64,000 bases of DNA, from assembly GCF_000003605.2 (NCBI RefSeq), contig NW_003153745.1, positions 185,957 to 249,956 on the forward strand. Direction: 5' to 3'. Position numbers and translations under genes: made by a program. Shown here piece by piece: positions 25,226 to 36,540 of this stretch; within the stretch, counting starts at the first letter, position 1, and every line of letters begins with the position of its first letter. The notes beneath the pieces are model-generated. The model made no database searches and was not told the origin of the DNA. It saw only the letters and a list, made by a program, of their open reading frames with translations. This stretch comes from Saccoglossus kowalevskii. Taxonomy: Eukaryota > Hemichordata > Enteropneusta > Harrimaniidae.

Positions 25226-27703
25226 TGATTGAACGCAATCATTCTGATAGTCAGTTGGTCACTGAATACAACTTCAACAGCATTATTACTCAGTAACTTC
25301 CCAATTTTTGAATGAAGAGGCATCTTAAAGTTATTTTTTTACATGCAATCCCATTTGAAGGCGTGAATGGTGTCTGTCGTTGTCATTGTGGCCTTCTCTG
25401 CTATAATAGCCCCGGCGTCGCGTCATGTCAACCTTCGCTACTCGTATTTTTCATCTGATCTCGCCAAAGTAGTAGCCACTTCGTTTTTTGTTTGCCTGAG
25501 GGGTGTCGAAATTTCCAATCAGTTTTATTCGGAACAAATCACTCAAACTAAGAATAATATTATTTTATATTGAGAATTAATAATATGTTATTATAATACA
25601 AAAGAAGTGGATTAGATGGAAACGACATTTCGCTGGACCGTGTCAATGCGTTGGCTGCAATTGGCCGCCGCCACGGTAAGAAACATTCGGGCCCTATTTT
25701 CGATGATCTTATGATCCCAATACCGAGGCATGACACAAGCGTCATTTCTGAAAGTTGAAGGAACGACACTGTACTTCAATCATTAAAAAACAACCCTCCG
25801 TTACATCAAGTCTCACTCTCTAAAATACGACAGTTTTTGAGGCAGGGTTAGGTCTTGCGGTCATGGAGGTAAAGCGATATTCGACATCCGCACGAATAGA
25901 TGATTTTATATAGTCAATCATAGTGGGCAATCGTTTTTATTTCGCCTACATGTATATCACACGACGAACTCTATTAATACGAAATATCACACAGCAGCTG
26001 AATCTATACCGGACAGCTTTTTAATCAACTCACATTTGCAAGGATTATTTGTGTGTGTTTTTTAAACGTAATTTGTTATCGACGAAACCCACAAATTCAT
26101 CGTCACCAACATCATCGTGATAATAATGTTGATGATGATAATAATTCATAGTATACAATTAATTATCAAAACATTATCGAATTCAGAAATCTGTCATTTT
26201 CACACAAAAGCTCGATTCAAATCAAGAATCCATACCGTAAATAGTAAATAAAACGTGGCGTGTGATTTCGCCATCACTCAGGTTATTGTGTGTAATTGTA
26301 TTGACACTCCAAGTACACCTAAACTTGGGTTTTCGTATCAGCTCCCTATGATCAAGTTTAGTTTCATTGTACATTGGACATGAACAGTAATTTGTTACCG
26401 TTTTAATCTCCCGATAACAAAAAGATACGAAATGACAACTGTCATACGAAAAAAGATATGTTCTCTTCAGCTATGCACCGCTTGATTCATGTTTCAAAAT
26501 TAACTGGCTGTCTGAGATATGTGTAGCCCGGTAACACGTGGACGCAGCTGCAATCATCGGCTTCTGATCATTGGGAGAACGTGCGCTTGATGTTGGTTGT
26601 ATACCCCCTTAGTCATACCCCGGATTGGTGAATGTGCAGTGGTCTCTGAGATTTATTTTTACAATTTTGGCACCATTTATAGCTATGTATCGAGCTTCCA
26701 AATCGAAGCCACTCTCCGGTGTAGAGCATTGAATCGCGGCGTTATTTTCATAACCAAAAAAAAAACGAGATAAAAATAAATAAACCCTATGCCGTTCCAC
26801 TTCACAGTCAGAACTGCCTGAGTACACCCCATTCCATCAGTTACGGGGCGGCGCTCCGAGTCGCCGATGTAAATCTCAGAATCCCATTGGCTATTATTGT
26901 ATTATTATTATTGAGTATCTCCATTACAATTGACTCGCGAGAGAAAGAACAAGTCTACAATTATATGATTGTTTCCATGTCATCCACTTATGAACTTGAC
27001 TGTATAGAGTGGGGATAAGATAAGATCGCAAGAAGCGCTCACCAGTCACCATGCAAGTTCTGTAGTAGAACATTGGAGGATTATGGATAGTATCGACCCG
27101 CCGTTGGGGTCGTATCACAGCAATATCAATACAACACTTAATGGTTGTAAATATATACAATTTCAGAACATTATATATCGGATTTTTTTACTACTTCTAC
27201 TTTAGTTCGTATCCCAAACTGCACGGTGTTCGTATTTTGAGAATGTGATCGAATTCTCCATCGGTTGAATCACGCTGTTTTTGAATAATTTGCCTGTATT
27301 GTGGCAACGCAGAGAACCGAGTCGTTTCCCTCTTAGTTCGGTTAACGGGGCTGATAATATCAAAGATAAGCTGATTCGGAAAAAATAAAACCGATGAGGC
27401 ATGGCCAACACAATACAAGCTATCAAAACACTTTTTTTTAGTGCAGTGCGGATTTGTTTTATTTCAAAGTTGTGCCATGCAATAGTGGGAATGTCTTCAC
27501 GCGATTATTACGTCAGATATTTAATATCATACGTCAATGTTGAACAATTAGTAAACTTATTGAATACTGAAATTCTGACGTTTGACAGTTTTTTCCCTTT
27601 TCTCTGAATGGAATGTTAAATATTTAAAATTGGAAACGGGTTGATTTCGAGCGCAACACATCTTTCAATTCGCCGCTTTTTTTGGAGGGTGAAAACTGCC
27701 TGG

Positions 27704-27770
27704 GTCACGTGACGGTACAAGCTCGGTAGCGGTTATTGAGTGTCACTTTTCTCCTTAAAAAATATAAAAA
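27704..27770 (+). promoter_or_regulatory. Promoter-like E-box plus TATA arrangement
   Basis: GTCACGTGAC, a 10-bp palindromic USF/MITF-type E-box (27704-27713), lies 50 bp upstream of TATAAAAA (27763-27770). No convincing coding region follows, so it may drive a non-coding RNA or be chance. Confidence 0.2.
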
Positions 27771-30700
27771 GCCTTACATAATACCATGGAGTCTGGCAGA
27801 GCGCGTCAATATCATGGCAGTGTCGATTACATAAAAGGGTGAAAAAATGCTTCTCCCCATTTGGGCGTCATTACAGCCTGTTGCGGTGCTGGCATTCCGA
27901 CTCGATAAAGCACTTGTCATTTATTGTGTGTCCCCCTTTCAGTGAATTTTGAACAAAATAAAGACATCGTACACCGCAATTAAACCCTTAACCGAGTGTT
28001 GTCACATTTCAGTGAGTCAGTCACACCTTTCTGCACATCTAACATTCTTAAGGGCTGCGATTCAATCCCGTAGTTTCTGTTCATTGGGGCGCTGAGTGAA
28101 CGGACTGGCTTATCGAGGATATATCGAATTATTTTTCCACTTGTTCTTTCAAAAACCCGTTCATTCCTAGGCACAATTATCAAGTGGTCACCCTCTCCAT
28201 GTTCCTTTCTTATTTCTCATTTAACTAGTTTCTTTCGAATTCAGGCCCGCCATCAAATTGGTATGACAAGACAATTATACGTAGCATAGATTAATAAATA
28301 TGTAAAACATTTTTTTTTTTAAAAACATGGAGTTAAAGAAATTCATTCACCAATTTCTCCCAGACTAGTTGCCCTCGCATGGCGCAAAACGAGTCACCGG
28401 TGAAATATTTCAAGTGGAGAATGTCTTTCACCACCTTGTTTAGTCCCATAGAATATCACTAATATTATCATTCAATTTTGAATAATAATACAGACCGATA
28501 GCTTTCTGATTAAATAGCGGAGTCTCCTCGTATATTAATCTGGTATAATGACCCTCAAAGAATCGACGAGCTAACGGCAGGATGAGTGTAATACAGCGAC
28601 GACTTGCCACTTGTTCGCAATCGTTTCACGATAGAGGTCAGAGCCCATGCTAAAAGCCTGTCTCATTGTTCCCTATAATCAGAAATCACTTTACGCTGTT
28701 TAGCCGTTTTAAAAGCTGTGTAATAGAATTGATAGGACCTGCGCTTTTTTTTTTCATTTTTTTTCTTGTAAATCTTATGTAAATTCAGCGGTGACAGGGG
28801 CAGGAGAAAAATATCGTCATTTTCAGTTTAATACCTGGACTAAAAATAATGTGAATGATCTGAGCTCCGTGGTAAGTTTTTTTTTTCGTTTTAAAGTTGC
28901 GATTAATTTCAGCATCTGCTGTGATTGATTAGCGTTGGCATCTTGGTTTCCTTGGCAACGTGCTTTCGGTTTGATGTGTTTTTTTTTCGCATCCTCCACG
29001 ACGAGACAGATACATTAAGTTATTTTTTTCGTGAATTAATGTCGCTACCGCACAAGTGCTATACGCGCGCTGGCATGTTAAGCCATTCGTTTTCTCTCGT
29101 GTGGTGACGGCATGTGCACTGACGATTTGTACTGCCAGGTAAATTGTCAACAATGTGTGTTTTTACTTCAAGGGTGTATGAGAAGTAAATATAAATCGGG
29201 CTCTAAATGATAGTGATTAAGAATCGCTGAACACCTATCATTCAGTCAATAAAACATTATTCATAAACCACTACGCCAACCCTGCCTCACTGCAAAGTAA
29301 TTTATTGCGGGGTCACAGTGCCAATTTATGGCTTTCTGACTAAGTCGGCTTCCTTCCCAACGTGTACAAATTGGTCGTTACGAACCCCGTGGTGATTAGA
29401 AGTGCCTTCAAAGGTGCCCTTTCACGTGGCAGAGTTGCCAAGATCACTACAGTCGAGTCGAATCCGCGAAACGAGTGAAAACATCTCTCTTCTATGTTTG
29501 CACGCGCTGTTCAAGTTGTTGCCGCCCCATCACCCTCATAACGGGTATGCTTGTCGATATCCTCTCCGCAAAAAAAAAAAAAGAAAAAAAGAAACACAAA
29601 AAAACTGTATAGTTTCGTGTAACGTACAGATACCCTGCGTATAAACAAATATGTCGAGGCTAGATCGATAGCAAGATAAGAATTGGTCTGTCGATCAATC
29701 GATCGATTGGTTTGGCACGTTGTTTTATTACCGATAAGAAGTCGCACAACGGCGAAATTTAGTACGAAAACATGAAATAATTCACCATTTGTGAATGGCG
29801 TAAACGTGTTAACTAGCACTAAATCCAAGGACGGGTTACGGTGCGGCTCGTGACTTGGGGATAGCTATAGAGAGCGAAAAACCTTATTATCTGGTGGGAA
29901 CTTCATATTGTAGTGTATATATTTGCCCGCCTTCATTTCAAGTGCGAGCGATTGGTAATGACAGTTTGAATGTTTGCCGTCTACTTAATAAAAACCCGCT
30001 CGGTCCTGATACAAAATGCAACGCGTGTAAAATAAACTGAAATAACTTTTTTTTAAAAAAAACAAAACATGGGCAGCGTGCTAAATACACCTCGTAAAAT
30101 ACGTTGTAGAAGTTGTTATTTGTCTGTGTGTTTGGTGATTTGCATTTATCATGTGTGAATGCTAGTATTATTATAATACCTATGGTATGTGAGGAACATC
30201 GGGAAGTTAGGGGGTCCAACCACGAATATTCAGCGGAGCTATGAGAAGCATGTGGTTGCTGGTGTCGAATGTATGCTTGGGTTGTCTTTTTTTTGTCTCA
30301 GTGTGAAAAAAAAGTTATTGATCATTGGGATATACATTGCAAGTGTCTATATTTGTGTCGTACTCTCGAATATTGATTTAATTAAGAGTGTGTGGGTGTT
30401 TCATTCATTGATATTTGCCACATCATCATGGAGTCACCTCCTTAAATTACGTCATGGAGATAATAGACATGCATACATTTACACCAATATATCACTTTGT
30501 TTTACACCTCGGTGCAAACTCGCTCAGTGTTTTTGATTTTTTTCTCGGACTGTTTAATTGCCGTATGTATAATTGGCCTCAGACCGAGACCAGACTCAGA
30601 TACCGAGATAGATTTGTTGGGACAGTTACAGATATATTATACTGACTTCAACTCTGTAAATACCCGTTGGCGATAGAGCGCGCGAAACAGACAGTTCTTT

Positions 30701-32206
30701 AAGCGTGTTTTAAACCACTATCGCGTACAAGACGGCGACTGTGATCACAGGTCAGTCAGTCAGCCAGTCTCTTCTCCGTGACTCCGTTCCTTTATCGTGG
30801 GGTGAAATCAGGAAAGTAGCGATGAACACACCTTTGTATGCAGCACATCGGATGTTTGCCGTATATCAAGACATATATATCCCCACTCCCTTGTCACATC
30901 AAAAAAAGAAGTCTGAAGGTGTAAAAAAAAAAAAAAAACTCTCCACCAGGCAATAACACGTGAGAAACGCCACTTTACATCAAACTTTGTACTTGATAAG
31001 TGGCGAGACCTACCATGTAATTAAGTGGCTGCCCCTCAATTCAAGTGTACGAACAATGTGGTTTCAACGTGGCGATAATCTACGGAGCCCCAATGAGGAT
31101 TCACACCTGCCATATTACGAGACATAACGCCTCTGTGATTTTAACACAGGGGACCAGAAGGGAGCATTTTGTTTAATTCCAAGATTGTGTTGTGTATGTT
31201 AATTCTCACGGGGGTGATGTTCGACATCGCATAATTTTAATTACTGTGTACATTTTTTTCTAATTAAAAAAAGACTTATTAATTCATACGTTCGCATGTG
31301 AAGTGTGAAATGTACTTTGTAGGGAAATAACAACAACAACATGCAAGAACTGGAACCGTCGTGTTGAGTTAGTCACATCACCTCACACTATACCTATATA
31401 TGCATCACTTTATCCTCACTACTTCTGTGCGCTTGTGGCCTTATCGTTCTTATCTGCGTTACGAGCGATGTCAAGTTCATGCTTCGATGCCACCGAGATT
31501 CCGATTACAAACTTAAGGCAAATATCTGTTTTGGGTGGCGATCTGGTTTGATTGGTTCTCGTACACCCTACCCTTACTGTGTTTGTTCGATGTTCGTCAG
31601 CAGGTGAGTGAACCCCGCGGCACGTCGATCCCGGTGGCTCGCCTGTCAAATGCGTATCACCGACGAATCGTCCCACGAATTCGTAACCAGACTTACTCCA
31701 CTCGAGTGCACACTACTTATTGGATGACAAGTTTGACTTTTGCTCCGTTGCATATTGGAACTCTTCAGAAGGCAATTAAATGGATTATGATTTTGTATTG
31801 TGAAGGACAGTTTTTTTCAGATTATTTAAATAAAAGCTTCACCCTCGGTAGGAGTTAAAAATAAAAAGTTAAAAAGTCGTTTAATCTCTGAAAGACCTCG
31901 ACAAGTGGCACGTTCCTTGTCAGAGATGAATGTGCAAAGTACACCTTTTGTGCCCTTGGTGTGGAAGAATTATTACCACCAACTCGAAGTCCGTCTTCTA
32001 ATTCCACCTTTAACTCCGCGGGCTCATTGTTTGTCGCGTCACTCACGTGTTTACGGCCTGGCTGCGAGAACAGTAAAAATGGCGGCCTGTACATGTTGGG
32101 TGATTGTGGATGTGGTTTTTATTGATGGCTGTGTGAGCACGCCACCTCGTAAAATGGGGTATTGGTTGAGGGGATGTCGACTCACTGTGTTGTAATCACA
32201 AAAAAC

Positions 32207-32215
32207 GACCACCCA
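32207..32215 (+). promoter_or_regulatory. Perfect GLI-type site GACCACCCA upstream of Nkx2-2
   Basis: An exact match to the GLI/Ci consensus, 2.0 kb 5' of the start codon. One-mismatch sites lie at 33356-33364 (TGGGTGGTT) and 37374-37382 (TGGGTGGTA). Vertebrate Nkx2-2 is a known Hedgehog/GLI target; use of these sites in this species is inference. Confidence 0.4.
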
Positions 32216-33749
32216 GGTTGACGTCTTTCCCTGGTCAGAATGTACAAATAAAACAAATGCACTGTAACATTTCCCAACAAAACTTTAAATTTTATATGCG
32301 CAACCTGGAAACAAAATTGTATATCTCACATTTTTTTTTTTCCGCAGAAACAATTAAATCAGCAATACGCTTGTTAATTGACGGGATTTTGCAAACATTT
32401 GTTGATGATTCTCGTTAAAATGAAGAGGTTTCTTCGCGTAATGAATGATTTGTGCGCAATTAAACTAGCAAAAGTTAAGATAGACGTAGAATGATCAAAG
32501 CGCAGAGGACGACCAGGTGTCCGAAACGCGGCTAATGTAACTTTCGTCGAACGTAACACAGTGCTTTGGTGTTAGGTATTATATTTGTATTTGGTATTAG
32601 GAGGTGTCCCTCATCTCATTGTAACGCGTACTAGTGTAACAGTGCGTTTCACTGGCCTCTTGTATCTACTGGTGTCTTCACACGCTTCGTTGACCATCTC
32701 GTTGACGGCTTTTTGTGCGATAGACAAGGACCGTTTATCACTAGATGTGTGTGTTATGATTTGAAAAGTAGCCTTACGGTGAGACTGGTACAATAAGTGA
32801 TTGTTTTGCCATAAGCCTTCTGAAGATCAACAAGGAATATTAAACAGGGGGTCTTTTAAAAGAAGAAAAAAAAACTGATAATCTCTGAAATTGTTTTCAT
32901 GGGGATTTAGATAAATCCATTCTTAAGATTAAAATAACCGGATTACGTGGTGTCAGCATTTTATTTTTGTTTTGTTTACAAACTGATAATGCGTTAAATT
33001 CCAAACGAAAATGACTTCAGGGTGCTGTAATCGGGCATTTTATTTCCAATTTATTTTTGAAAGTCTCATTGTGGAACCATACACACTAAAGAAGTGTAAC
33101 AAGTCAAATCATTGAGGGGGACACGAAACTTGTTAGTATTATCGGTGATTCAGAACACTTCTTATTAGCATACCCTAACAGATCCCTTAGTGCTGCGCAG
33201 GGCAACTCAAATTGAAGATAAGAAGAAGAAATTGGTACTAAGGGTAGAGTACTCGCTTGTTTAGCGTTACCAACGACACGAACGCTGTGGGAAAAACAGC
33301 GCTGGGTCGGTAATTGAATATTTTCCCCAATGATGATAGTTACTCTACTGACGATTGGGTGGTTACAATTGTGAATCGCGGAAGGACGGACACAAGCATG
33401 TTTGTGAAGCTTTCAAATTCGTGTTCGAGTGTTAACTGCATATTTATTGAGTTGATGAATAATAAACAGCGACATTTTCATTCATATTGACAGCTCTGTG
33501 TTTTGTTTCAAGCTCAGAGTGTTTGGCCCTGTACTCGCAGTTGCATGTGCGTCCGAGGGAGTAAACGGGGGCTGCAAAGTTGCCGCACAGCTAGCGACTT
33601 GTGTTTTCTGGGCTGAAACACAGTAACCTAATCGGCGAAGCCTTTCTTTCTCGAAGCATTCACACATACTTTGTTCCACTTTGTATATGTTTTATCCAGC
33701 CTCCTTTATCAGGTGCTAATCTTGAGCGATATCGCTCTTGTCTGGGACA

Positions 33750-34159
33750 ATAGGCACCGCCCCTTTCTGAGTAATTAATTGTCACTTGAAATTAATCATA
33801 GCCGAAACACGCACCAATCAAACGCCAGTTTGTGGCCAAGTGACGAATTTGTCACGTCACATGTCTGGTCTCTAAGTACATACAGTATTGAGCACCGCCC
33901 ACCGAACCCCCCAGGTGTGTTCGCAGCGTACTAAAGCAAACTTCCTCCAGCGACTGTATAGTATAGTACACACAGTCCACGAGCAAATATCACCGAGCGA
34001 AGGAGAAGCCCTGCATCTGTTCCGTAGACCCTAATGCTTCAAATATTAACCCGATAAAAACAAGGACAGTATTAAGCGGCGCTCACCGTCCGACGTCGCG
34101 ACCGTGACTGTGTACTGGATATTTTTTCTTCAAGAGAAAAACAAAACAACCAAACATAA
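33750..34159 (+). promoter_or_regulatory. Proximal promoter / 5' UTR region of Nkx2-2
   Basis: Richer in GC than its surroundings. Visible elements are a GC-box-like CACCGCCCC near 33756, a CCAAT box at 33814-33818, an NK2-type site CACTTGA at 33783-33789, a related CCAAGTG at 33836-33842, and a weak TATA-like TATAGTATAG near 33957-33966. The spacing suggests transcription starting around 33990, but no single element proves it. The NK2 sites would allow autoregulation. Confidence 0.45.
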
Positions 34160-34201
34160 TTTGTGTGTTCTTGTTACAGAAAATACTCGACCAACGTACT
34201 C
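34160..34201 (+). promoter_or_regulatory. Candidate 3' splice site just upstream of the Nkx2-2 start codon
   Basis: A T-rich stretch ends in TTCTTGTTACAG at 34168-34179, 22 bp before the first ATG. This looks like an acceptor for a 5' non-coding exon. An in-frame TAA at 34157 closes the upstream frame, so no further N-terminal coding sequence lies directly 5'. If the site is used, the first exon is upstream and unproven. If not, the 5' UTR is contiguous. Confidence 0.4.
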
Positions 34202-35673
34202 ATGGATGACACTGGCGTTGCTATCATGAACGCTAAGCCTAGCTTTACTGTGAAAGATATACTAGACATGCCGGAGGGTAAACCCTCGTGTGCTATAACC
34301 GCACAGGGACTATCGAGCTTAAAACATCACGCAGCAGATTTGGTATCTGGAGGCCACCACCATCATCACCACCATAACACTGGTTTGGGGCTGAACAACA
34401 TCACTGGTACCCTGAGGAACTCGTCATCTGCGAGCAACGCGGTGGTGAACTCGACAGGAGCGACCACGCAACAGACACCTTCACTGCCGTCCTATTTTGA
34501 CAACACCGATAATCCGTACACACGATGGCTACAAAGCCAGGGCTCACAGGAACCAATGCAATATTCATGTAAGTACTCTAGTCCAAGAGACGTAAATTCT
34601 CTTTCCCATCCTCCGGTTATCCAGGTACTTTGGCGACGTGTTTCTTGTATTATCGGCTTTCTCGAGTGTTGGTCAGCTAAAAATAGCCACCTAACGAATT
34701 TAAATCAAGATTCGAGAAAGATTATATCGGTTTTGAAGGGTGTTCTACTTGTAAATATACTTCAATATCAGACTATAGTATGTCTTGATAATGAGTTTAG
34801 ATTCGTATTTGTAATGAGACTTGTTAGTTCTTGTACAACACGTTGCCATAAACGAATCTGTGAAGTCTTTCAATTGTGTATTGGTACACCAATATCAATA
34901 CTTATCAACTCTTATTATTTATTATTATTAAACTGTTTATTCGATTTGATTTTTTATTCATAGCACTGAGTCAGACGAATAATCACCACCATCATAACAA
35001 TACGAACAGTAGTAATAATAATACAACGAATAATCGTGAGAACAGCGAAACTCCGACGACTAATAACACCAGCGGAAATAACACGACTAATAATAACAAC
35101 GATGTGTCCACGCCAAACGCGAACAGCACTGTTTCTGGGGAATCTTCGCCCGATTCAAATATCAGCGATTCGCCGAACTCGAACAGTGGCGACCAACCCA
35201 AGAAACGGAAGCGGAGAGTGTTGTTCTCCAAGGCACAGACGTACGAGCTCGAAAGGAGGTTTCGACAACAGAGATACTTGAGCGCACCAGAGAGGGAACA
35301 CCTGGCTAGTATCATCCGACTATCGCCAACACAAGTAAAGATTTGGTTCCAGAATCATCGGTACAAGCTCAAGCGTGCTCGACAGGAGAAAGGGTTGGAC
35401 ATGAATCCATTGCCATCGCCGAGGCGGGTGGCTGTACCGGTGCTCGTGAGGGACGGCAAACCGTGCCACGCCAACATGAACGGCGGTATGAATACAGTCA
35501 TGAACAAGCCACACCAGGACTCGGTACCTTTACAACATATGCAACAGTTGCAGTCGATGCAGCAGTCTATGCAGTCTATGCAGCATTACCCGAACTACTC
35601 GTCCAGTTATAATTACACAAGCTGCAATTCGCAGTTCACACAGCCCCTCGCACAACCAAGTTGGCCCTGGTGA
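34202..35673 (+). CDS. Nkx2-2: NK2-class homeobox transcription factor, Nkx2-2/vnd orthologue (two coding exons)
   Basis: Exons 34202-34568 and 34964-35673 join in phase 1 to give a 358-residue protein. Residues 14-24 form a TN/eh1-like repressor motif ([11 protein letters not shown]). A 7-His run lies at 52-58, and NPYTRW at 104-109 matches the Nkx2-2 pre-homeodomain block. After a His/Asn/Ser/Thr-rich linker, the homeodomain spans 203-262 with Phe8, Leu16, Phe20, Trp48, Phe49, Asn51, Arg53 and the NK2-diagnostic Tyr54. The NK2-specific domain follows at about 271-290 ([18 protein letters not shown]). The C-terminus is Gln/Met/Ser-rich and ends PSWPW, like the Trp-rich vertebrate end. The family binds CACTTGA/TCAAGTG-type sites in the nucleus, recruits Groucho through TN, and patterns ventral neural and endodermal tissue. 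The start could instead be Met9 (34226), which has A at -3 and lies nearer the family start; 34202 has C at -3 and G at +4. The family assignment is very secure; the exact start is not. Confidence 0.97.
34569..34963 (+). other. Nkx2-2: Intron of Nkx2-2 (395 bp), open in the exon-1 frame
   Basis: The 5' splice site is CAT|GTAAGT at 34569 and the 3' site is TTCATAG|CA at 34963. Splicing joins T to CA as Ser123 and restores the family reading frame (QYS then LSQT). The intron is AT-rich. It has no stop in the exon-1 frame until TAG at 34961-34963, which includes the acceptor AG, so a retained-intron transcript would encode a 253-residue protein with TN but no homeodomain. Confidence 0.93.
35203..35382 (+). 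other. Nkx2-2: Homeodomain-coding segment of Nkx2-2
   Basis: This encodes 60 residues from KRKRRVLF to KLKRAR. Recognition helix 3 reads [12 protein letters not shown], with Asn51 (DNA adenine contact) and Tyr54 (NK2 class). From memory, it differs from vertebrate Nkx2-2 at a few conservative positions: Ile for Leu in SII, Ser for Thr in LSPTQ, and Leu for Met in YKLK. No contact residue is lost, so the domain should be functional. Confidence 0.97.
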
Positions 35674-36534
35674 GAATCCGACATGTTACCTACTCGTGCC
35701 GGCCAACACCACCATTACAGCGATTGTCAAAGACGATTTGTATGCGTTATTGTGAACTGAAAAACGGGCAGTAAAAAAAAAAAAACGTTTACGATCGGAG
35801 TCCTAGGACAGAACGTATGTACGTACCAATTTTATTCGTTGTCTGTGTACAGTGCGAACTTTATTATTTAAAAAGACTGGCTAGTTTAATATAAACACTT
35901 GTAGAGAGAGAAGGACGCCATCTTAGTTAACGTTATTCAAATGTTATAACACATGGACCATTGCTCACGGCTGTTACTCGCAGTGACTGTTTACTTACAA
36001 CACGTTTTTAAACTAAGACGGTTTTTTTCTGTTTCCAGTATTATGTACGTAATTGGTTCATTTTAGAAGCCAACGATTTTTACGGAACGGATCATACACC
36101 CTTTCATTTGTCCTCGTTCTAGACATGATCTGAAATGTGTATTAAAGAGATCGATGATGTGTTTTTTTTTATTTCGTTTTTAACGTTTCAAAACTTGTCT
36201 AGTTCTAACAAAATTTATGTGAATATTATTAAGGAGATATCTCGAAATTTATATTTTATATATTTCTTTTTAAAGTAAGTTGAGTTACATGTAGCGCTAG
36301 ATAAAGGTGCGGACAGTGCAACTGGAGGCACCATTGTACATGATGTAGCTCATGTCGGTATACAGGTCTAAACTAAACAACAACTTGTATCATGTAGCAT
36401 TGTTATTTCGACAACCAGATTTTTGTTTTATTCCAATGAAGGATAATTAAAAAAAACACAGAGTCCATCTGTGAATAGAAACAAAAGGCGTTTCAATTGC
36501 TAATGATTTTTTTTTTTCTGTTATCGCCTCTCAT

Positions 36535-36540
36535 AATAAA
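36535..36540 (+). terminator. Candidate poly(A) signal for Nkx2-2
   Basis: AATAAA lies 862 bp after the Nkx2-2 stop, which gives an AT-rich 3' UTR of about 0.9 kb. A weaker ATTAAA at 36141-36146 could give a shorter transcript. GT/T-rich sequence follows at about 36575-36600, fitting a downstream element. Confidence 0.5.

Larger units (their letters stand above)
15800..33720. other. Non-coding block between the 15-kb repeats and the Nkx2-2 promoter
   Basis: No gene is supported. Points of note beyond the listed features: an octamer ATTTGCAT (22098-22105) and an E2F-type TTTGGCGGGAA (22195-22205); AGATGGCGC (23115-23123) followed by a perfect 10-bp hairpin (23142-23166); a charged 50-codon open stretch at 25606-25758; and the 14-bp palindrome at 29696-29709. 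Confidence 0.65.

Noticed and set aside
34163-34201. GTG-initiated N-terminal extension of the Nkx2-2 ORF
   Set aside because: Non-AUG start; the segment contains a splice-acceptor-like TTGTTACAG and has no counterpart in the family.
35036-35612. ORFs in other frames, and 34992-35514 on the minus strand, over Nkx2-2 exon 2
   Set aside because: They overlap the homeodomain exon and are shadows of its low-complexity and coding sequence.
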